Positions 55,275 to 63,446 of a stretch of 64,000 bases of DNA are shown here, in pieces; within the stretch, counting starts at the first letter, position 1, and the number at the start of each line of letters is the position of its first letter. Under the pieces are notes generated by a model that worked only from the letters and a program-made list of their open reading frames with translations, searched no databases and had not been told where the DNA came from. The stretch comes from Puniceibacterium antarcticum (GTDB taxonomy: Bacteria; Pseudomonadota; Alphaproteobacteria; Rhodobacterales; Rhodobacteraceae). A program made the position numbers and the translations under genes. The stretch lies in assembly GCF_002760615.1 (NCBI RefSeq), contig NZ_AWWI01000047.1:1-64000 (forward strand), in the 5' to 3' direction.

Positions 55275-55931
55275 TTAATCGCTGGCGCGCATCCCGCGAC
55301 GCCGGACCCCGCGCGGTCTTTGATGCATCGTGACACCTTTCAGGATGGTGGCCCACATCAGCTTGAAATCCTTGCAGACCGTGCTTTGCCGCGCATAGAT
55401 CCGATCCAGGCGGGCCTTGCGCGGAATGCAGCGGCGGCAATAAACCGCTTCGGTATCCTCTGCTGTCGCGCAGTCCGCCAGCAGGATCTCTTCATGTCTG
55501 TGAAACGCGACGCTGGCCAGACCGGTGATCCCGGGCCGCGATTTCAGCACATCTGTGTAGATCTCGGGATATTTGCGGACATATCGCGGCAGCGGCGGGC
55601 GCGGCCCGACAAAGCTTATCTCGCCCCGCAGGATGTTCCAAAGCTGCGGCAGTTCGTCCAGACGATAGCGCCGCAACACCCGCCCGGTCGCCGTGACGCG
55701 CGACGCCTTGTGCCCGCCCGACACACCCGCATCCTTGCCCACAACAGTCATGGTGCGGAATTTCCACAGCAGAAAGGCCCGCGTCGGTGTGCTCATCCGC
55801 TTTGATTTGTACAGGATCGGCCGCCCGTCCCGCAACAGGATCACCAGCGCCACGGCGATCATCAGCGGCGCCAGAACCACACTCAGCCCGATCGCGCTCA
55901 GCAGGTCAAAGAGCTTTTTCTGAGGGGTCAT
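55275..55931 (-). CDS. Bacterial sugar transferase (exopolysaccharide priming type)
   Basis: 218 residues. One N-terminal membrane helix is followed by the catalytic region typical of PglC/WcaJ-like phosphoglycosyl transferases: LLWKFRTMTVVGKDAG, then RRYRLDELPQLWNILRGEISFVGPRPPLP and SRPGITGLAS. It moves a sugar-1-phosphate onto undecaprenyl phosphate. The short form lacks the extra helices of WcaJ. ATG 55931 overlaps the stop of the epimerase gene; an upstream frame to 56003 lies inside that gene. Confidence 0.9.
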   Translation of the reverse strand: MTPQKKLFDLLSAIGLSVVLAPLMIAVALVILLRDGRPILYKSKRMSTPTRAFLLWKFRTMTVVGKDAGVSGGHKASRVTATGRVLRRYRLDELPQLWNILRGEISFVGPRPPLPRYVRKYPEIYTDVLKSRPGITGLASVAFHRHEEILLADCATAEDTEAVYCRRCIPRKARLDRIYARQSTVCKDFKLMWATILKGVTMHQRPRGVRRRGMRASD

Positions 55932-56791
55932 TGGACCCCTTTGTAACGCATCCAGTCCGAGACGAGATGCTCTGGCCGGGCCGTCTCGGGCTGCAGCGGA
56001 CAAAGCGTCGTCAGCCGTGTTGTATCAAGCGCAACGCGGCGCACCGCCCCGGCAGGCGCATGGCACCAGATCACGCGCCTGCCTGCAGCACGGGCAATCG
56101 CCTCCATCGCGGTTGGCAGGGGGGCTGCCAGGTTCAGCCGCGCGGGCAGATCGCTGGTCGGCACGGTTGCCAGCCGGGCAAGGACATGCGCCAGATCAGA
56201 GGGCGCGATATAGCTGCGCTCGGGGCCGGCCCCGTCGTCAAACCGGTCAAGATGCACATCCCCTGACCGCATCATCGCACCGAACAGGCTGTCGGCACCG
56301 GCCACATTGCCGATCCGCAGCCACACCGCCCTTGGGCCCTGCGGGTGGCGGGCCATGTCGTCGGCCAGGGCCAGCTCCATCTCCAGCTTCGCGACGCCAT
56401 AGGCCGAAGGCGGACGGGGCGTCATATCCTCACTCAGCGGTTCGGGCCCCGGCGCATAAACGGCAGCGCTGGAACAGTGCAGCACTCGGTCGGCCCCGGT
56501 GGCGCGCGCGATCTCTGCGGCGCTCAGGGCCAGCGCGCTGTTCGCGGCCAGGTCCCCCCCCGGCCCCGGACAGACCCCCCAAAGCGCCAGCACCACATCC
56601 ACATGCGGCAGGCCGTCCAGCGGCGCCCCCGGCGACCAGATCACCTGTCCCTCCAGCCCGCTGTCGCGCCGCACAACCGGCACAACCGTCAGACCCTCAC
56701 CAGCGGCCTCCCAGACAGCACGCACCAGCCTGCCGACCTTGCCGCTCGCCCCCAGAACAAGAACCCTTGCGCCATGCTGTTTCTGCAACAC
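55928..56791 (-). CDS. NAD-dependent epimerase/dehydratase family protein
   Basis: 287 residues, extended short-chain dehydrogenase fold. The nucleotide loop is VLVLGASGKVGRLV and the active-site pair appears as SAYGVAKLEME (Tyr-x-x-x-Lys). It likely modifies a nucleotide sugar for the sugar transferase encoded downstream (4-nt overlap). The particular sugar cannot be told. The region to wza-like gene (103 nt) is AT-rich and divergent. Confidence 0.85.
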   Translation of the reverse strand: MLQKQHGARVLVLGASGKVGRLVRAVWEAAGEGLTVVPVVRRDSGLEGQVIWSPGAPLDGLPHVDVVLALWGVCPGPGGDLAANSALALSAAEIARATGADRVLHCSSAAVYAPGPEPLSEDMTPRPPSAYGVAKLEMELALADDMARHPQGPRAVWLRIGNVAGADSLFGAMMRSGDVHLDRFDDGAGPERSYIAPSDLAHVLARLATVPTSDLPARLNLAAPLPTAMEAIARAAGRRVIWCHAPAGAVRRVALDTTRLTTLCPLQPETARPEHLVSDWMRYKGVQ

Positions 56792-56894
56792 TGTTCCGGG
56801 CCCTTTCCATCGTAGTTAATGAAATATTTACGTATCGGGACCATCAGCCAAGAATGAGATCGGCAAGGTTCTCAACGTCCTGGGGGGAAGATAC

Positions 56895-58016
56895 GTGCGG
56901 AAATCTATACGTTTCGTTAAGATCTTCGCAGCGCTTCTGTTTGTTTCGGCCTGCAGCCTGCCACGCGGTGCAGCGCTGCAATCAGAGGTGCTGGCGCAAT
57001 CGGGCGCAAAGAATCCGACCTTCCAGGTCGTTGCCGTGACCCGCGCAAACATGCCCGGCCTTTCTGGCTGGCCGATGACCGGGCAGGATTATGACCCCCA
57101 TTGGCTCGGCACGTCCACCGGCGCGAACTCTTCGGTGATAGAATCGGGCGATCTGCTTGACGTGACAATCTGGGACAGCCAGGAAAATTCGCTGATCACC
57201 AATCCCCAGGAAAAGGTGACCCGGCTGATCGGGGTCGAGGTTGATCCTGACGGCGCGATTTTCCTGCCCTATGTGAACGAGGTTTTTGTGCGCGGCATGA
57301 CGCCCCCCTCTGCCCGCGCTCATGTCCAGTCGCAGCTGGTCACCATCGTTCCTTCGGTGCAGGTCCAGCTCAGCCTGAAACCCGGGCTGGCAAATTCCGT
57401 TGATCTGGTCAGCGGCGTCGCGCGGCCAAACACCTATCCGCTGCCATCGCGCAACTACAAGATCCTGTCACTCCTCGCGACGGGTGGCGGCATTGCCCCG
57501 ACCCTGCGCAACCCCGTGGTCAAACTGATGCGTGGGGACGCGACCTATCAGATTTCCGCCAGGGACCTCTATGCCTCCGGAAGCCGCAACACGACCCTGC
57601 GCGCCCGCGACACTGTTCTGGTGGAAGAGGACCAGCGCAGCTTCACCGCTCTGGGCGCCTCGGGGACCGAAAATATGATCTATTTCCCCAAGGAAAAGAT
57701 CACCGCGCTAGAGGCGATGTCGCTGATGGGCGGGATTCAGGACACGCGCGCCGACCCCAAGGGCGTGATGGTTCTGCGGGAATATTCCGCCCGTCAGCTG
57801 CGCATGGACAAAACCGGCCCGGGAAGGCAGCAAGTAATCTTTACCTTTGATCTGACCTCTGCAGACGGGCTCTTTGCCGCGCGCAAATTCCAGATCCATC
57901 CTCAGGACACCGTGCTTGCCACGGAATCCCCGCTGACCAAAACCCAGACCGTGTTCAGCCTGATCGGCAGCGTCTTCGGCCTGACCCGTCAGGCGCAGGC
58001 GTTCTCGGTCAACTGA
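56895..58016 (+). CDS. Polysaccharide export outer-membrane lipoprotein (Wza-like)
   Basis: 373 residues. A lipoprotein signal ends VSAC (Cys20). The polysaccharide export domain follows (SGDLLDVTIWDSQEN, VDPDGAIFLPYVNEVFVRGMTPPSARAHVQSQL), then SLBB-type repeats including YPLPSRNYKILSLLATGGGI. Proteins of this kind form the outer-membrane channel for exopolysaccharide. GTG 56895 follows GGGGGGAAG. It is divergent from the epimerase and sugar transferase genes and ends at a bidirectional terminator. No Wzc-like gene is next to it. Confidence 0.9.
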   Translation: MRKSIRFVKIFAALLFVSACSLPRGAALQSEVLAQSGAKNPTFQVVAVTRANMPGLSGWPMTGQDYDPHWLGTSTGANSSVIESGDLLDVTIWDSQENSLITNPQEKVTRLIGVEVDPDGAIFLPYVNEVFVRGMTPPSARAHVQSQLVTIVPSVQVQLSLKPGLANSVDLVSGVARPNTYPLPSRNYKILSLLATGGGIAPTLRNPVVKLMRGDATYQISARDLYASGSRNTTLRARDTVLVEEDQRSFTALGASGTENMIYFPKEKITALEAMSLMGGIQDTRADPKGVMVLREYSARQLRMDKTGPGRQQVIFTFDLTSADGLFAARKFQIHPQDTVLATESPLTKTQTVFSLIGSVFGLTRQAQAFSVN

Positions 58017-58061
58017 CGCCGCGCCCTCGTCAGACGACTGACGCGAAACGCCCTGAAACGC

Positions 58062-58090
58062 AAAAGGCGCACCCACCGGGTGCGCCTTTT
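58062..58090. terminator. Bidirectional terminator between wza-like gene and cytochrome c
   Basis: A perfect 13-bp stem (AAAAGGCGCACCC at 58062-58074 and its complement at 58078-58090) with a 3-nt loop. A runs on one side and T runs on the other make it work for both converging transcripts. Confidence 0.93.
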
Positions 58091-58119
58091 CATCCGTTCA
58101 GACCGCCGCAACGGTCAGA

Positions 58120-58554
58120 TCACATCGCCGGACCGACCGACACGAGATAGGCATAAACATCTTCCATGCCCTTGCGCAGCTTGAACGCCATCTTCGAACG
58201 CGCCGAAGTGTCGCCCAGCTTTTCATCAAGAAACGCCGTCGGGTCCTGCACATAGGCCACAAAGGACTCCTCGTCCCATACCATGCCCGTCTCGCCCAGC
58301 GCCTTGATGCCATCGCCATAACGGAAATCTGCGATGCTCGCGACCGGTCGACCGATCACGCCGTAAAGGTTCGGGCCGATCTTGCCGCCCCGCACCACAT
58401 CCGTGCCATCATCTGCCGTGATCGAATGGCAGGCCTTGCACTGGTTGAAAATCTTTGCTCCCGCCTCGGCATCCCCGCTGCCGGTGTGGCTGGCCGCAAA
58501 GGCCGAACTGGCCATCGTGGCCAGAAAAAAAGTCGCTGTAAGTTTGAGCTTCAT
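58120..58554 (-). CDS. cycA: Cytochrome c2/c551-type electron carrier of the photosynthesis cluster
   Basis: 144 residues with a signal peptide (1-20, ending SAFA) and one haem site, CKACH (residues 39-43). The conserved GPNLYGVIGRP and a Met-containing segment near SKMAFKLRKGMEDVYAYL (axial Met) are those of class I cytochromes c. In roseobacters a gene of this type stands at the end of the photosynthesis gene cluster after hemA; it may carry electrons to the reaction centre. The symbol follows that usage and is less certain than the family. Confidence 0.85.
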   Translation of the reverse strand: MKLKLTATFFLATMASSAFAASHTGSGDAEAGAKIFNQCKACHSITADDGTDVVRGGKIGPNLYGVIGRPVASIADFRYGDGIKALGETGMVWDEESFVAYVQDPTAFLDEKLGDTSARSKMAFKLRKGMEDVYAYLVSVGPAM

Positions 58555-58642
58555 GGTGAGTCTCCCTTCAACACCTGAGACTTAATTACGTAGCGTGCGC
58601 CCTTCCAAGTCAACTGTGTCGACCGAAAGAGCGCTATATTTA

Positions 58643-59857
58643 TCAGGCCACCGCATGCGCCAGCGCGCAGCGTTTCCACAGCGTCGACAGCGCCTGCACG
58701 AGGTGTTCGATGTCCGCATCGCTGTGCAGCGGACCGGGGGTAAAGCGCAGCCGCTCTGTCCCCTTCGGCACCGTCGGATAGTTGATCGGCTGCACATAAA
58801 TCCCGAAATCCCGCATCAGAATATCGGCCAGCTGACGGCATTTCACCGGATCCTTGATCATCACCGGAATGATGTGGCTGTCATTGTGCAAATGCGGAAT
58901 GCCGAGGTGATCGAGACGCTTGCGCAGCTTCGCCACCTGCGCGCGTTGACGCATGCGTTCGATCTGGCTTTCCTTGAGATGCGCGATGCTGACCCGCGCA
59001 GCGGCAGCAACCGCAGGCGGCAGAGCAGTCGTAAAGATGAAGCCACTGGAAAAAGACCGGATGAAATCGCACAGCGCATCCGACCCCGACACATAGCCGC
59101 CAACAACGCCATAGGCCTTGCCCAAAGTGCCTTCGATCAGCGTGATCCGGTCGGCTAGCCCCTCCTGCTCGGAAATCCCGCCACCGCGCGGACCATAAAG
59201 GCCAACGGCATGAACCTCGTCCAGATAGGTCATCGCACCGTGCTTTTCGGCCACCTCAACGATTTCCTGCATCGGGCAGATATCGCCATCCATCGAATAA
59301 ACCGATTCAAACGCCACGATCTTGGTCTTGTTCGCAGGCAGGGCCGACAGCTTGCGGTCCAGATCCTCTGGGTCATTGTGGCGCCAGATCACCTTCTCGG
59401 CGCGGGAATGGCGGATGCCTTCGATCATGCTGGCATGGTTCAGCTCGTCCGACAGGATCACCGCATCCGGCAGTCGGCTGCCCAGCGTGCTCAGCGTCGC
59501 CCAGTTGGACACATAACCGGACGTGAACAGCAGCGCGTCCTGCTTGCCATGCAGATCAGCAATCTCACGCTCCAGCAGCAAATGCTGGTGATTGGTACCC
59601 GAGATATTCCGCGTTCCTCCGGCACCGCAACCGCAGCTGTCTACCGCATCCTTCATCGCCTGGATGACCTTCGGGTGCTGGCCCATGCCCAGATAGTCAT
59701 TGGAACACCACACGGTGACTTCCTCGGGGCCATTCTCGTCATGGCTGCGCGCACGCGGAAACTGCCCGCTCTTACGCTCCAGTTCGGCAAACACGCGATA
59801 GTTGCCTTCCTGCTTGAGCGCATCAAGCTGCGCATTGAAAAGTTTGTCAAAGCCCAT
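58643..59857 (-). CDS. hemA: 5-Aminolevulinate synthase
   Basis: 404 residues from ATG 59857, the usual start ([23 protein letters not shown]). Family parts are [42 protein letters not shown] and the PLP lysine in [18 protein letters not shown] condenses glycine and succinyl-CoA, the first step of haem and bacteriochlorophyll synthesis in alphaproteobacteria. It overlaps puhE by 11 nt. A longer frame to 60001 lies within puhE. A second copy is common elsewhere in such genomes. Confidence 0.97.
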   Translation of the reverse strand: MGFDKLFNAQLDALKQEGNYRVFAELERKSGQFPRARSHDENGPEEVTVWCSNDYLGMGQHPKVIQAMKDAVDSCGCGAGGTRNISGTNHQHLLLEREIADLHGKQDALLFTSGYVSNWATLSTLGSRLPDAVILSDELNHASMIEGIRHSRAEKVIWRHNDPEDLDRKLSALPANKTKIVAFESVYSMDGDICPMQEIVEVAEKHGAMTYLDEVHAVGLYGPRGGGISEQEGLADRITLIEGTLGKAYGVVGGYVSGSDALCDFIRSFSSGFIFTTALPPAVAAAARVSIAHLKESQIERMRQRAQVAKLRKRLDHLGIPHLHNDSHIIPVMIKDPVKCRQLADILMRDFGIYVQPINYPTVPKGTERLRFTPGPLHSDADIEHLVQALSTLWKRCALAHAVA

Positions 59858-60695
59858 GGGCGTCCTCCGATCTTCTGTCTTGTGGTAATTTTTGTTTGGG
59901 CGCGGGCAACATCCAGCGCCAGAGCTTCTCGTCCGGCAGGGGCAGGACCATGAACCAGTGCTCCAGCAGAGCAAGGGCGGTAAAGGCGGCAAGCAGGGCA
60001 AACCCGATCACATCCGCCGTGGTGGTGGCGGAGTAGATCCGCTCCAGCCAGCAGGCGACCGCAAAGGAAAGCGCCGTGATCGACATTGGAAACAGCCAGT
60101 TGAGCCGCGCATTGCGAAAATGGCTCGGCAGATGCGACAGGGCCGAGGGCAGGAATTCGGTGTTGATCTTGGGCACGCCCAGAAACAGGTTCAGCTTGGC
60201 CGAAATCCGGGCAAAGAACAGCACCGCAAAGGTCCAGAAGGCAAAGATGTTGTGGCTTTCCCGGCCAAAGAACCACAGCCCGATCAGCGCCGCCACCAGC
60301 ACCATCTCGTGATAGGCAATGGTGCCCCAAGCGCGGATGAACCGCTCCCATTCCGGCACGTGGTCGGGGCAGACGCGCCGGTTCGGCCCGGTCACCGTGC
60401 CCGTCAGGAACGCCATCTCGATCCAGCCCCAGATCGCCAGCGCTGACAGAAAGCTGATATAGATCGTGTTGACGCCGTGCACCATCTCGCCACCGTCGGT
60501 CACGATCAGGGGCGCGCTTTCATAAAGGATACCGACCACCCCGGCGGCCAGCATCGGCAGGGCAAAGACAGTCGCCATATGCCCCGCCCGCGCCCCCCGA
60601 CGGTCGGCATAACGCACCGCCATCAGGATAGCACCGGTGGAAAACCACCAGATGAAAAGTGCGAACAAAGCGGCGATCCAGGGATCATTCAGCAC
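59847..60695 (-). CDS. puhE: Photosynthetic complex assembly protein PuhE
   Basis: 282 residues, seven or so hydrophobic helices; the recognisable PuhE segment is [23 protein letters not shown] at the start and [21 protein letters not shown] in the middle. PuhE is encoded beside acsF in purple bacteria and affects assembly and regulation of photosynthetic complexes; its molecular job is unclear. It lies 104 nt after acsF, across a GC-rich intergenic repeat. Confidence 0.92.
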   Translation of the reverse strand: MLNDPWIAALFALFIWWFSTGAILMAVRYADRRGARAGHMATVFALPMLAAGVVGILYESAPLIVTDGGEMVHGVNTIYISFLSALAIWGWIEMAFLTGTVTGPNRRVCPDHVPEWERFIRAWGTIAYHEMVLVAALIGLWFFGRESHNIFAFWTFAVLFFARISAKLNLFLGVPKINTEFLPSALSHLPSHFRNARLNWLFPMSITALSFAVACWLERIYSATTTADVIGFALLAAFTALALLEHWFMVLPLPDEKLWRWMLPAPKQKLPQDRRSEDAHGL

Positions 60696-60710
60696 GGTCC
60701 TGTCCTTCTT

Positions 60711-60795
60711 CTCTTTCCAAATACGCCGGGGGGCCTGCCGTGTCGCGCCATTGATTCAGGAAACAATGGCCACGGGGGCTGGCCCCCACCTTGTT
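60711..60795. repeat. GC-rich intergenic element between acsF and puhE
   Basis: CTTCTTCTCTTTCCAAATACG is followed by CCGGGGGGCC and later by GGGGGCTGGCCCCC, a hairpin. The CCAAATA-C-CCGGGGGG unit also occurs at 3119-3137, and the CTTCTTCTCTTT-CAAATACGC part, reversed, at 7108-7130. It looks like one member of an intergenic repeat family. Confidence 0.45.
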
Positions 60796-60799
60796 TATC

Positions 60800-61990
60800 T
60801 CAGTATGCAGGCTCCAGACGCGGGCTGTCCGGCACGCGATGCTTCAGCGCCGGGATGGCATAGAGCGATGCAAAACACAGCGCCGCCTTGGCGGATCCCG
60901 CCAGCGTCTTGACCTTGCCGCCCAGACCACCCTGCGCTTTGCCCTCGGCGATCTGCAGATTGGCGCGCTGAAGACGCTCCAGTGTCGGCTGCCAGCGCGG
61001 GTGTTCGATATCCAGCGTGATCGGAAAGATCTGCTGGGTCAGCTTGGACGTCTTGGTATAGACCTCATGCGCATACCAGTCGGGATCGACGCCCAGTGCT
61101 GCATGAAACAGCGGGCGCTGATGGTCACGCACATACATCGTGGCATAGACCGCCGTCAGGAAGAACTTGATCCAGTAGACATTCTTGCCGCTGGTCAGCT
61201 TGGGGTCGGTCTTCATCAGCAGGGCGAAGGCCTCGCCATGGCTGAACTCATCGTTGCACCATTCCTGAAACCACTTGAAGATCGGGTGGAACCGATGCTC
61301 GGGGTGCTGTTCCAGATGCCGAAAGATCGTGATGTAGCGGGCATAGCCGATCTTTTCCGACAGATAAGTGGCGTAATAGATGAACTTGGGCCGGAAATAG
61401 GTGTATTTCTTCTTCTGCGTCAGAAAGCCCAGGTTCACCGCCACCCCCGCCTCGCGCAGGGCATCGTTGATGAAACCGGCATGACGCGCCTCGTCCCGCG
61501 CCATCAGCTGGAACAGCTGGGTGATGTCCTTGTTGTTCCCACGCCGCTTCATTTCCTTATACAGCACACAGCCCGAGAATTCGGCGGTGCAAGAACTGAC
61601 GAGGAAGTCGATGAACTCCTTGCGCAGACCCGGCTCCATTCCGTCCCAGTCCACATGATCCCAGTCTTCGTTCTTCTTGAAATGGCCCTTGTTCGGGTCT
61701 GAGACCATCTGCGCGATCAGCTTGTCCCAGTCCTTGCGCACCGGGGTCACATCGATCGCATCCATCTCGTCGAAATCGGTGGTGTAGAACCGTGGCGTCA
61801 GCAGCGTGTTCTGCATGGCGAGCGCGGTGGCATCATCGCTGTCGAATTTTGACTGCGCCTCCTGCACGGCCAGGCTTTCCTCGGCATTGGTGATATCCGC
61901 GGTATGTTTGACTTGCACGTCCGTCTCACCAGAGGTGCGCGGGGTCTGCACGTTCGTCGCACCAGAGGTGCGCGGGGTCTGCACGTTCAT
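60800..61990 (-). CDS. acsF: Aerobic Mg-protoporphyrin IX monomethyl ester cyclase AcsF
   Basis: 396 residues, di-iron oxygenase that makes the isocyclic ring of bacteriochlorophyll with O2. The core has the iron-ligand helices around SSCTAEFSGCVLYKEMKRR and ARDEARHAGFINDALREAG, plus FRHLEQHPEHRFHPIFKWFQEWCNDEFSHGEAFA. The first ~30 residues are unusual: an 11-residue unit NVQTPRTSGAT/E is present twice and a worn third copy follows. The rest is of normal length. It overlaps the bciE stop by 4 nt. Confidence 0.96.
   Translation of the reverse strand: MNVQTPRTSGATNVQTPRTSGETDVQVKHTADITNAEESLAVQEAQSKFDSDDATALAMQNTLLTPRFYTTDFDEMDAIDVTPVRKDWDKLIAQMVSDPNKGHFKKNEDWDHVDWDGMEPGLRKEFIDFLVSSCTAEFSGCVLYKEMKRRGNNKDITQLFQLMARDEARHAGFINDALREAGVAVNLGFLTQKKKYTYFRPKFIYYATYLSEKIGYARYITIFRHLEQHPEHRFHPIFKWFQEWCNDEFSHGEAFALLMKTDPKLTSGKNVYWIKFFLTAVYATMYVRDHQRPLFHAALGVDPDWYAHEVYTKTSKLTQQIFPITLDIEHPRWQPTLERLQRANLQIAEGKAQGGLGGKVKTLAGSAKAALCFASLYAIPALKHRVPDSPRLEPAY
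61927..61988. repeat. 33-bp tandem repeat in the start of acsF
   Basis: A 29-bp identical block occurs at 61927-61955 and 61960-61988 (period 33 bp); a degenerate third unit lies just left, around 61908-61926. The period is a multiple of three, so the acsF frame is kept and only adds 11 residues per copy. Confidence 0.9.
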
Positions 61991-62283
61991 AGCTTCACCT
62001 CCTCAGAGAACGAAAATTCGCACAGCTCCATGACTTCAAAGTCCCCCGTCAGACGGGTCCAGAGCCGTTCCAGTTTCGAGGCACGGTAAATCGTCGCCTC
62101 CCGGTCCTCGATCACGATCTCACCGAAGGGAGCCATGATCTCGGGTCCGTGGACCTTGACCTCGTCCCCGGGGTGAATGACCGCACCGTTGTTGAAACGA
62201 ACGTGTGCGTGCAGGCTTTCGAACTTGTGGCTGATCTCGACGGTGCAGGGCGCCCTCTCGATATCCTTTGTCAGTAGTCCCAT
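61987..62283 (-). CDS. bciE: Small subunit/auxiliary protein of the aerobic cyclase (BciE-like)
   Basis: 98 residues, soluble, beta-rich (CTVEISHKFESLHAHVRFNNG, then VHPGDEVKVHG-like PGDEVKVHGPEI). A small gene in this spot directly before acsF is needed for AcsF activity in Rhodobacter sphaeroides and was named bciE, as I recall. Position and size match; I did not compare sequences. It is tightly coupled to acsF. Confidence 0.72.
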   Translation of the reverse strand: MGLLTKDIERAPCTVEISHKFESLHAHVRFNNGAVIHPGDEVKVHGPEIMAPFGEIVIEDREATIYRASKLERLWTRLTGDFEVMELCEFSFSEEVKL

Positions 62284-62302
62284 GGTTCCGGTTCCCTTTG
62301 CT

Positions 62303-62767
62303 TTACTTCAGCAGACTGGCGAAGACGGCTGAATTATCCGCGCCAAACCCCATCAGGTCAGCGCCCCATCCGGTGCTGGGATCAAAGATCGCCAGACGCC
62401 CGTTTTCGGCACGCACCACGCGCACCGGTCCGTCCAGGGCCACGCGGGCCTTGGTGCGTTCGCGGTCCAGCACACGGGAAATCCCCGCGACAAAACCACC
62501 TTTTTCAGCTGAGAATTGTTTGATCAGCGTCCCGTTGGCATCCACCACACGGGCCGATCCGTCCATCTTGCCATGCAGGAACATCATCCGCTCGACAGCG
62601 ATGGGGGATTGCGGCGGTGCCGACACGACCGGCCGGCCGATCCAGACGTTGATGCACACCATCATCAGGCACAGCCCGACAAGGCTGAACATCATCCGCA
62701 CCAGCACCACCGGAACAAGATCCTTTTCCGGGGCATGGATGCGGGGGCGTATTTGGGCAGTTGTCAT
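62303..62767 (-). CDS. puhC: Photosynthetic complex assembly protein PuhC
   Basis: 154 residues with one N-terminal membrane helix (VLVRMMFSLVGLCLMMVCINVWIG) and a periplasmic domain that includes MDGSARVVDANGTLIKQFSAEKGGFVAGISRVLDRER. This is the usual PuhC layout. The protein aids assembly of the reaction centre-light harvesting 1 complex in purple bacteria. Order puhA-puhB-puhC is conserved. Confidence 0.92.
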   Translation of the reverse strand: MTTAQIRPRIHAPEKDLVPVVLVRMMFSLVGLCLMMVCINVWIGRPVVSAPPQSPIAVERMMFLHGKMDGSARVVDANGTLIKQFSAEKGGFVAGISRVLDRERTKARVALDGPVRVVRAENGRLAIFDPSTGWGADLMGFGADNSAVFASLLK

Positions 62768-62780
62768 AAAGCTCCTCCTC

Positions 62781-63416
62781 CTATTCTGCGGCCAGGGCGG
62801 CCATTTGTGGCGCGCGGCGTTCCACCCGGGGCGTCGTCACCCGTGCCTGTGCGGCCTCGGCGATCATCTCGGCGATCTTTGCGGCCTCGGGAATGCAGCG
62901 CAGCGCGGGCTGGGTGCGCTTCATGTACCAGGGGCGTACATGCGGCCAGCACACCAGATAGCTCAGCTGGGTCTTGCCCAGCAGCGACAGCGCGATTGTG
63001 CCGTTGCCATTCTTGCGCAGCGCCAGGTCGGCCGACCCCAATTCGGTATAGGGCAGGTTCAGCGTCACGGTCAGCGCCGCCCCGATCCGCATGGCCACGC
63101 GGCGGTTGGTGACGGTATAGACAGTCGCGCGGGCCTGAACGACGCCGACGATCACCAGCATGGCGATCACGACACCACCCATGATGACAAAGGGGAATGC
63201 CGCGCCAAAGGCCTGACCAAACGGCATCAGGTCAATCACCGACACGAACCGCCACAGGGCCAGAACGCCGAAATAGCCGGCCACCCATTTAAGGCTGAGG
63301 GATTCCTTGCTCAGCGCCCACCAGTCCGGGCGCCCCTGCCACAGGATCTTTTCGCCCACAGGCGGAGTTTCCGGCAGACCGAGCACGGGTTCAGAGGCGA
63401 AATCGTCATGTGACAT
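62781..63416 (-). CDS. puhB: Photosynthetic complex assembly protein PuhB
   Basis: 211 residues; two to three membrane helices lie between about 40 and 95, and a PH-like domain follows (YTVTNRRVAMRIGAALTVTLNLPYTELGSADL). The start GEKILWQGRPDWWAL is typical of the family. PuhB helps reaction centre assembly. It lies 30 nt after puhA and 13 nt before puhC. Confidence 0.94.
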   Translation of the reverse strand: MSHDDFASEPVLGLPETPPVGEKILWQGRPDWWALSKESLSLKWVAGYFGVLALWRFVSVIDLMPFGQAFGAAFPFVIMGGVVIAMLVIVGVVQARATVYTVTNRRVAMRIGAALTVTLNLPYTELGSADLALRKNGNGTIALSLLGKTQLSYLVCWPHVRPWYMKRTQPALRCIPEAAKIAEMIAEAAQARVTTPRVERRAPQMAALAAE

Positions 63417-63446
63417 GGGGATACCTTCCTTTCTGGTCTCTGCGGA

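Noticed and set aside
58555-58642. PpsR (TGT-N12-ACA) or FnrL (TTGAT-N4-ATCAA) sites near cycA and in the acsF-puhE gap
   Set aside because: No complete copy of either pattern was found; upstream sites of the operon would lie beyond the window end.
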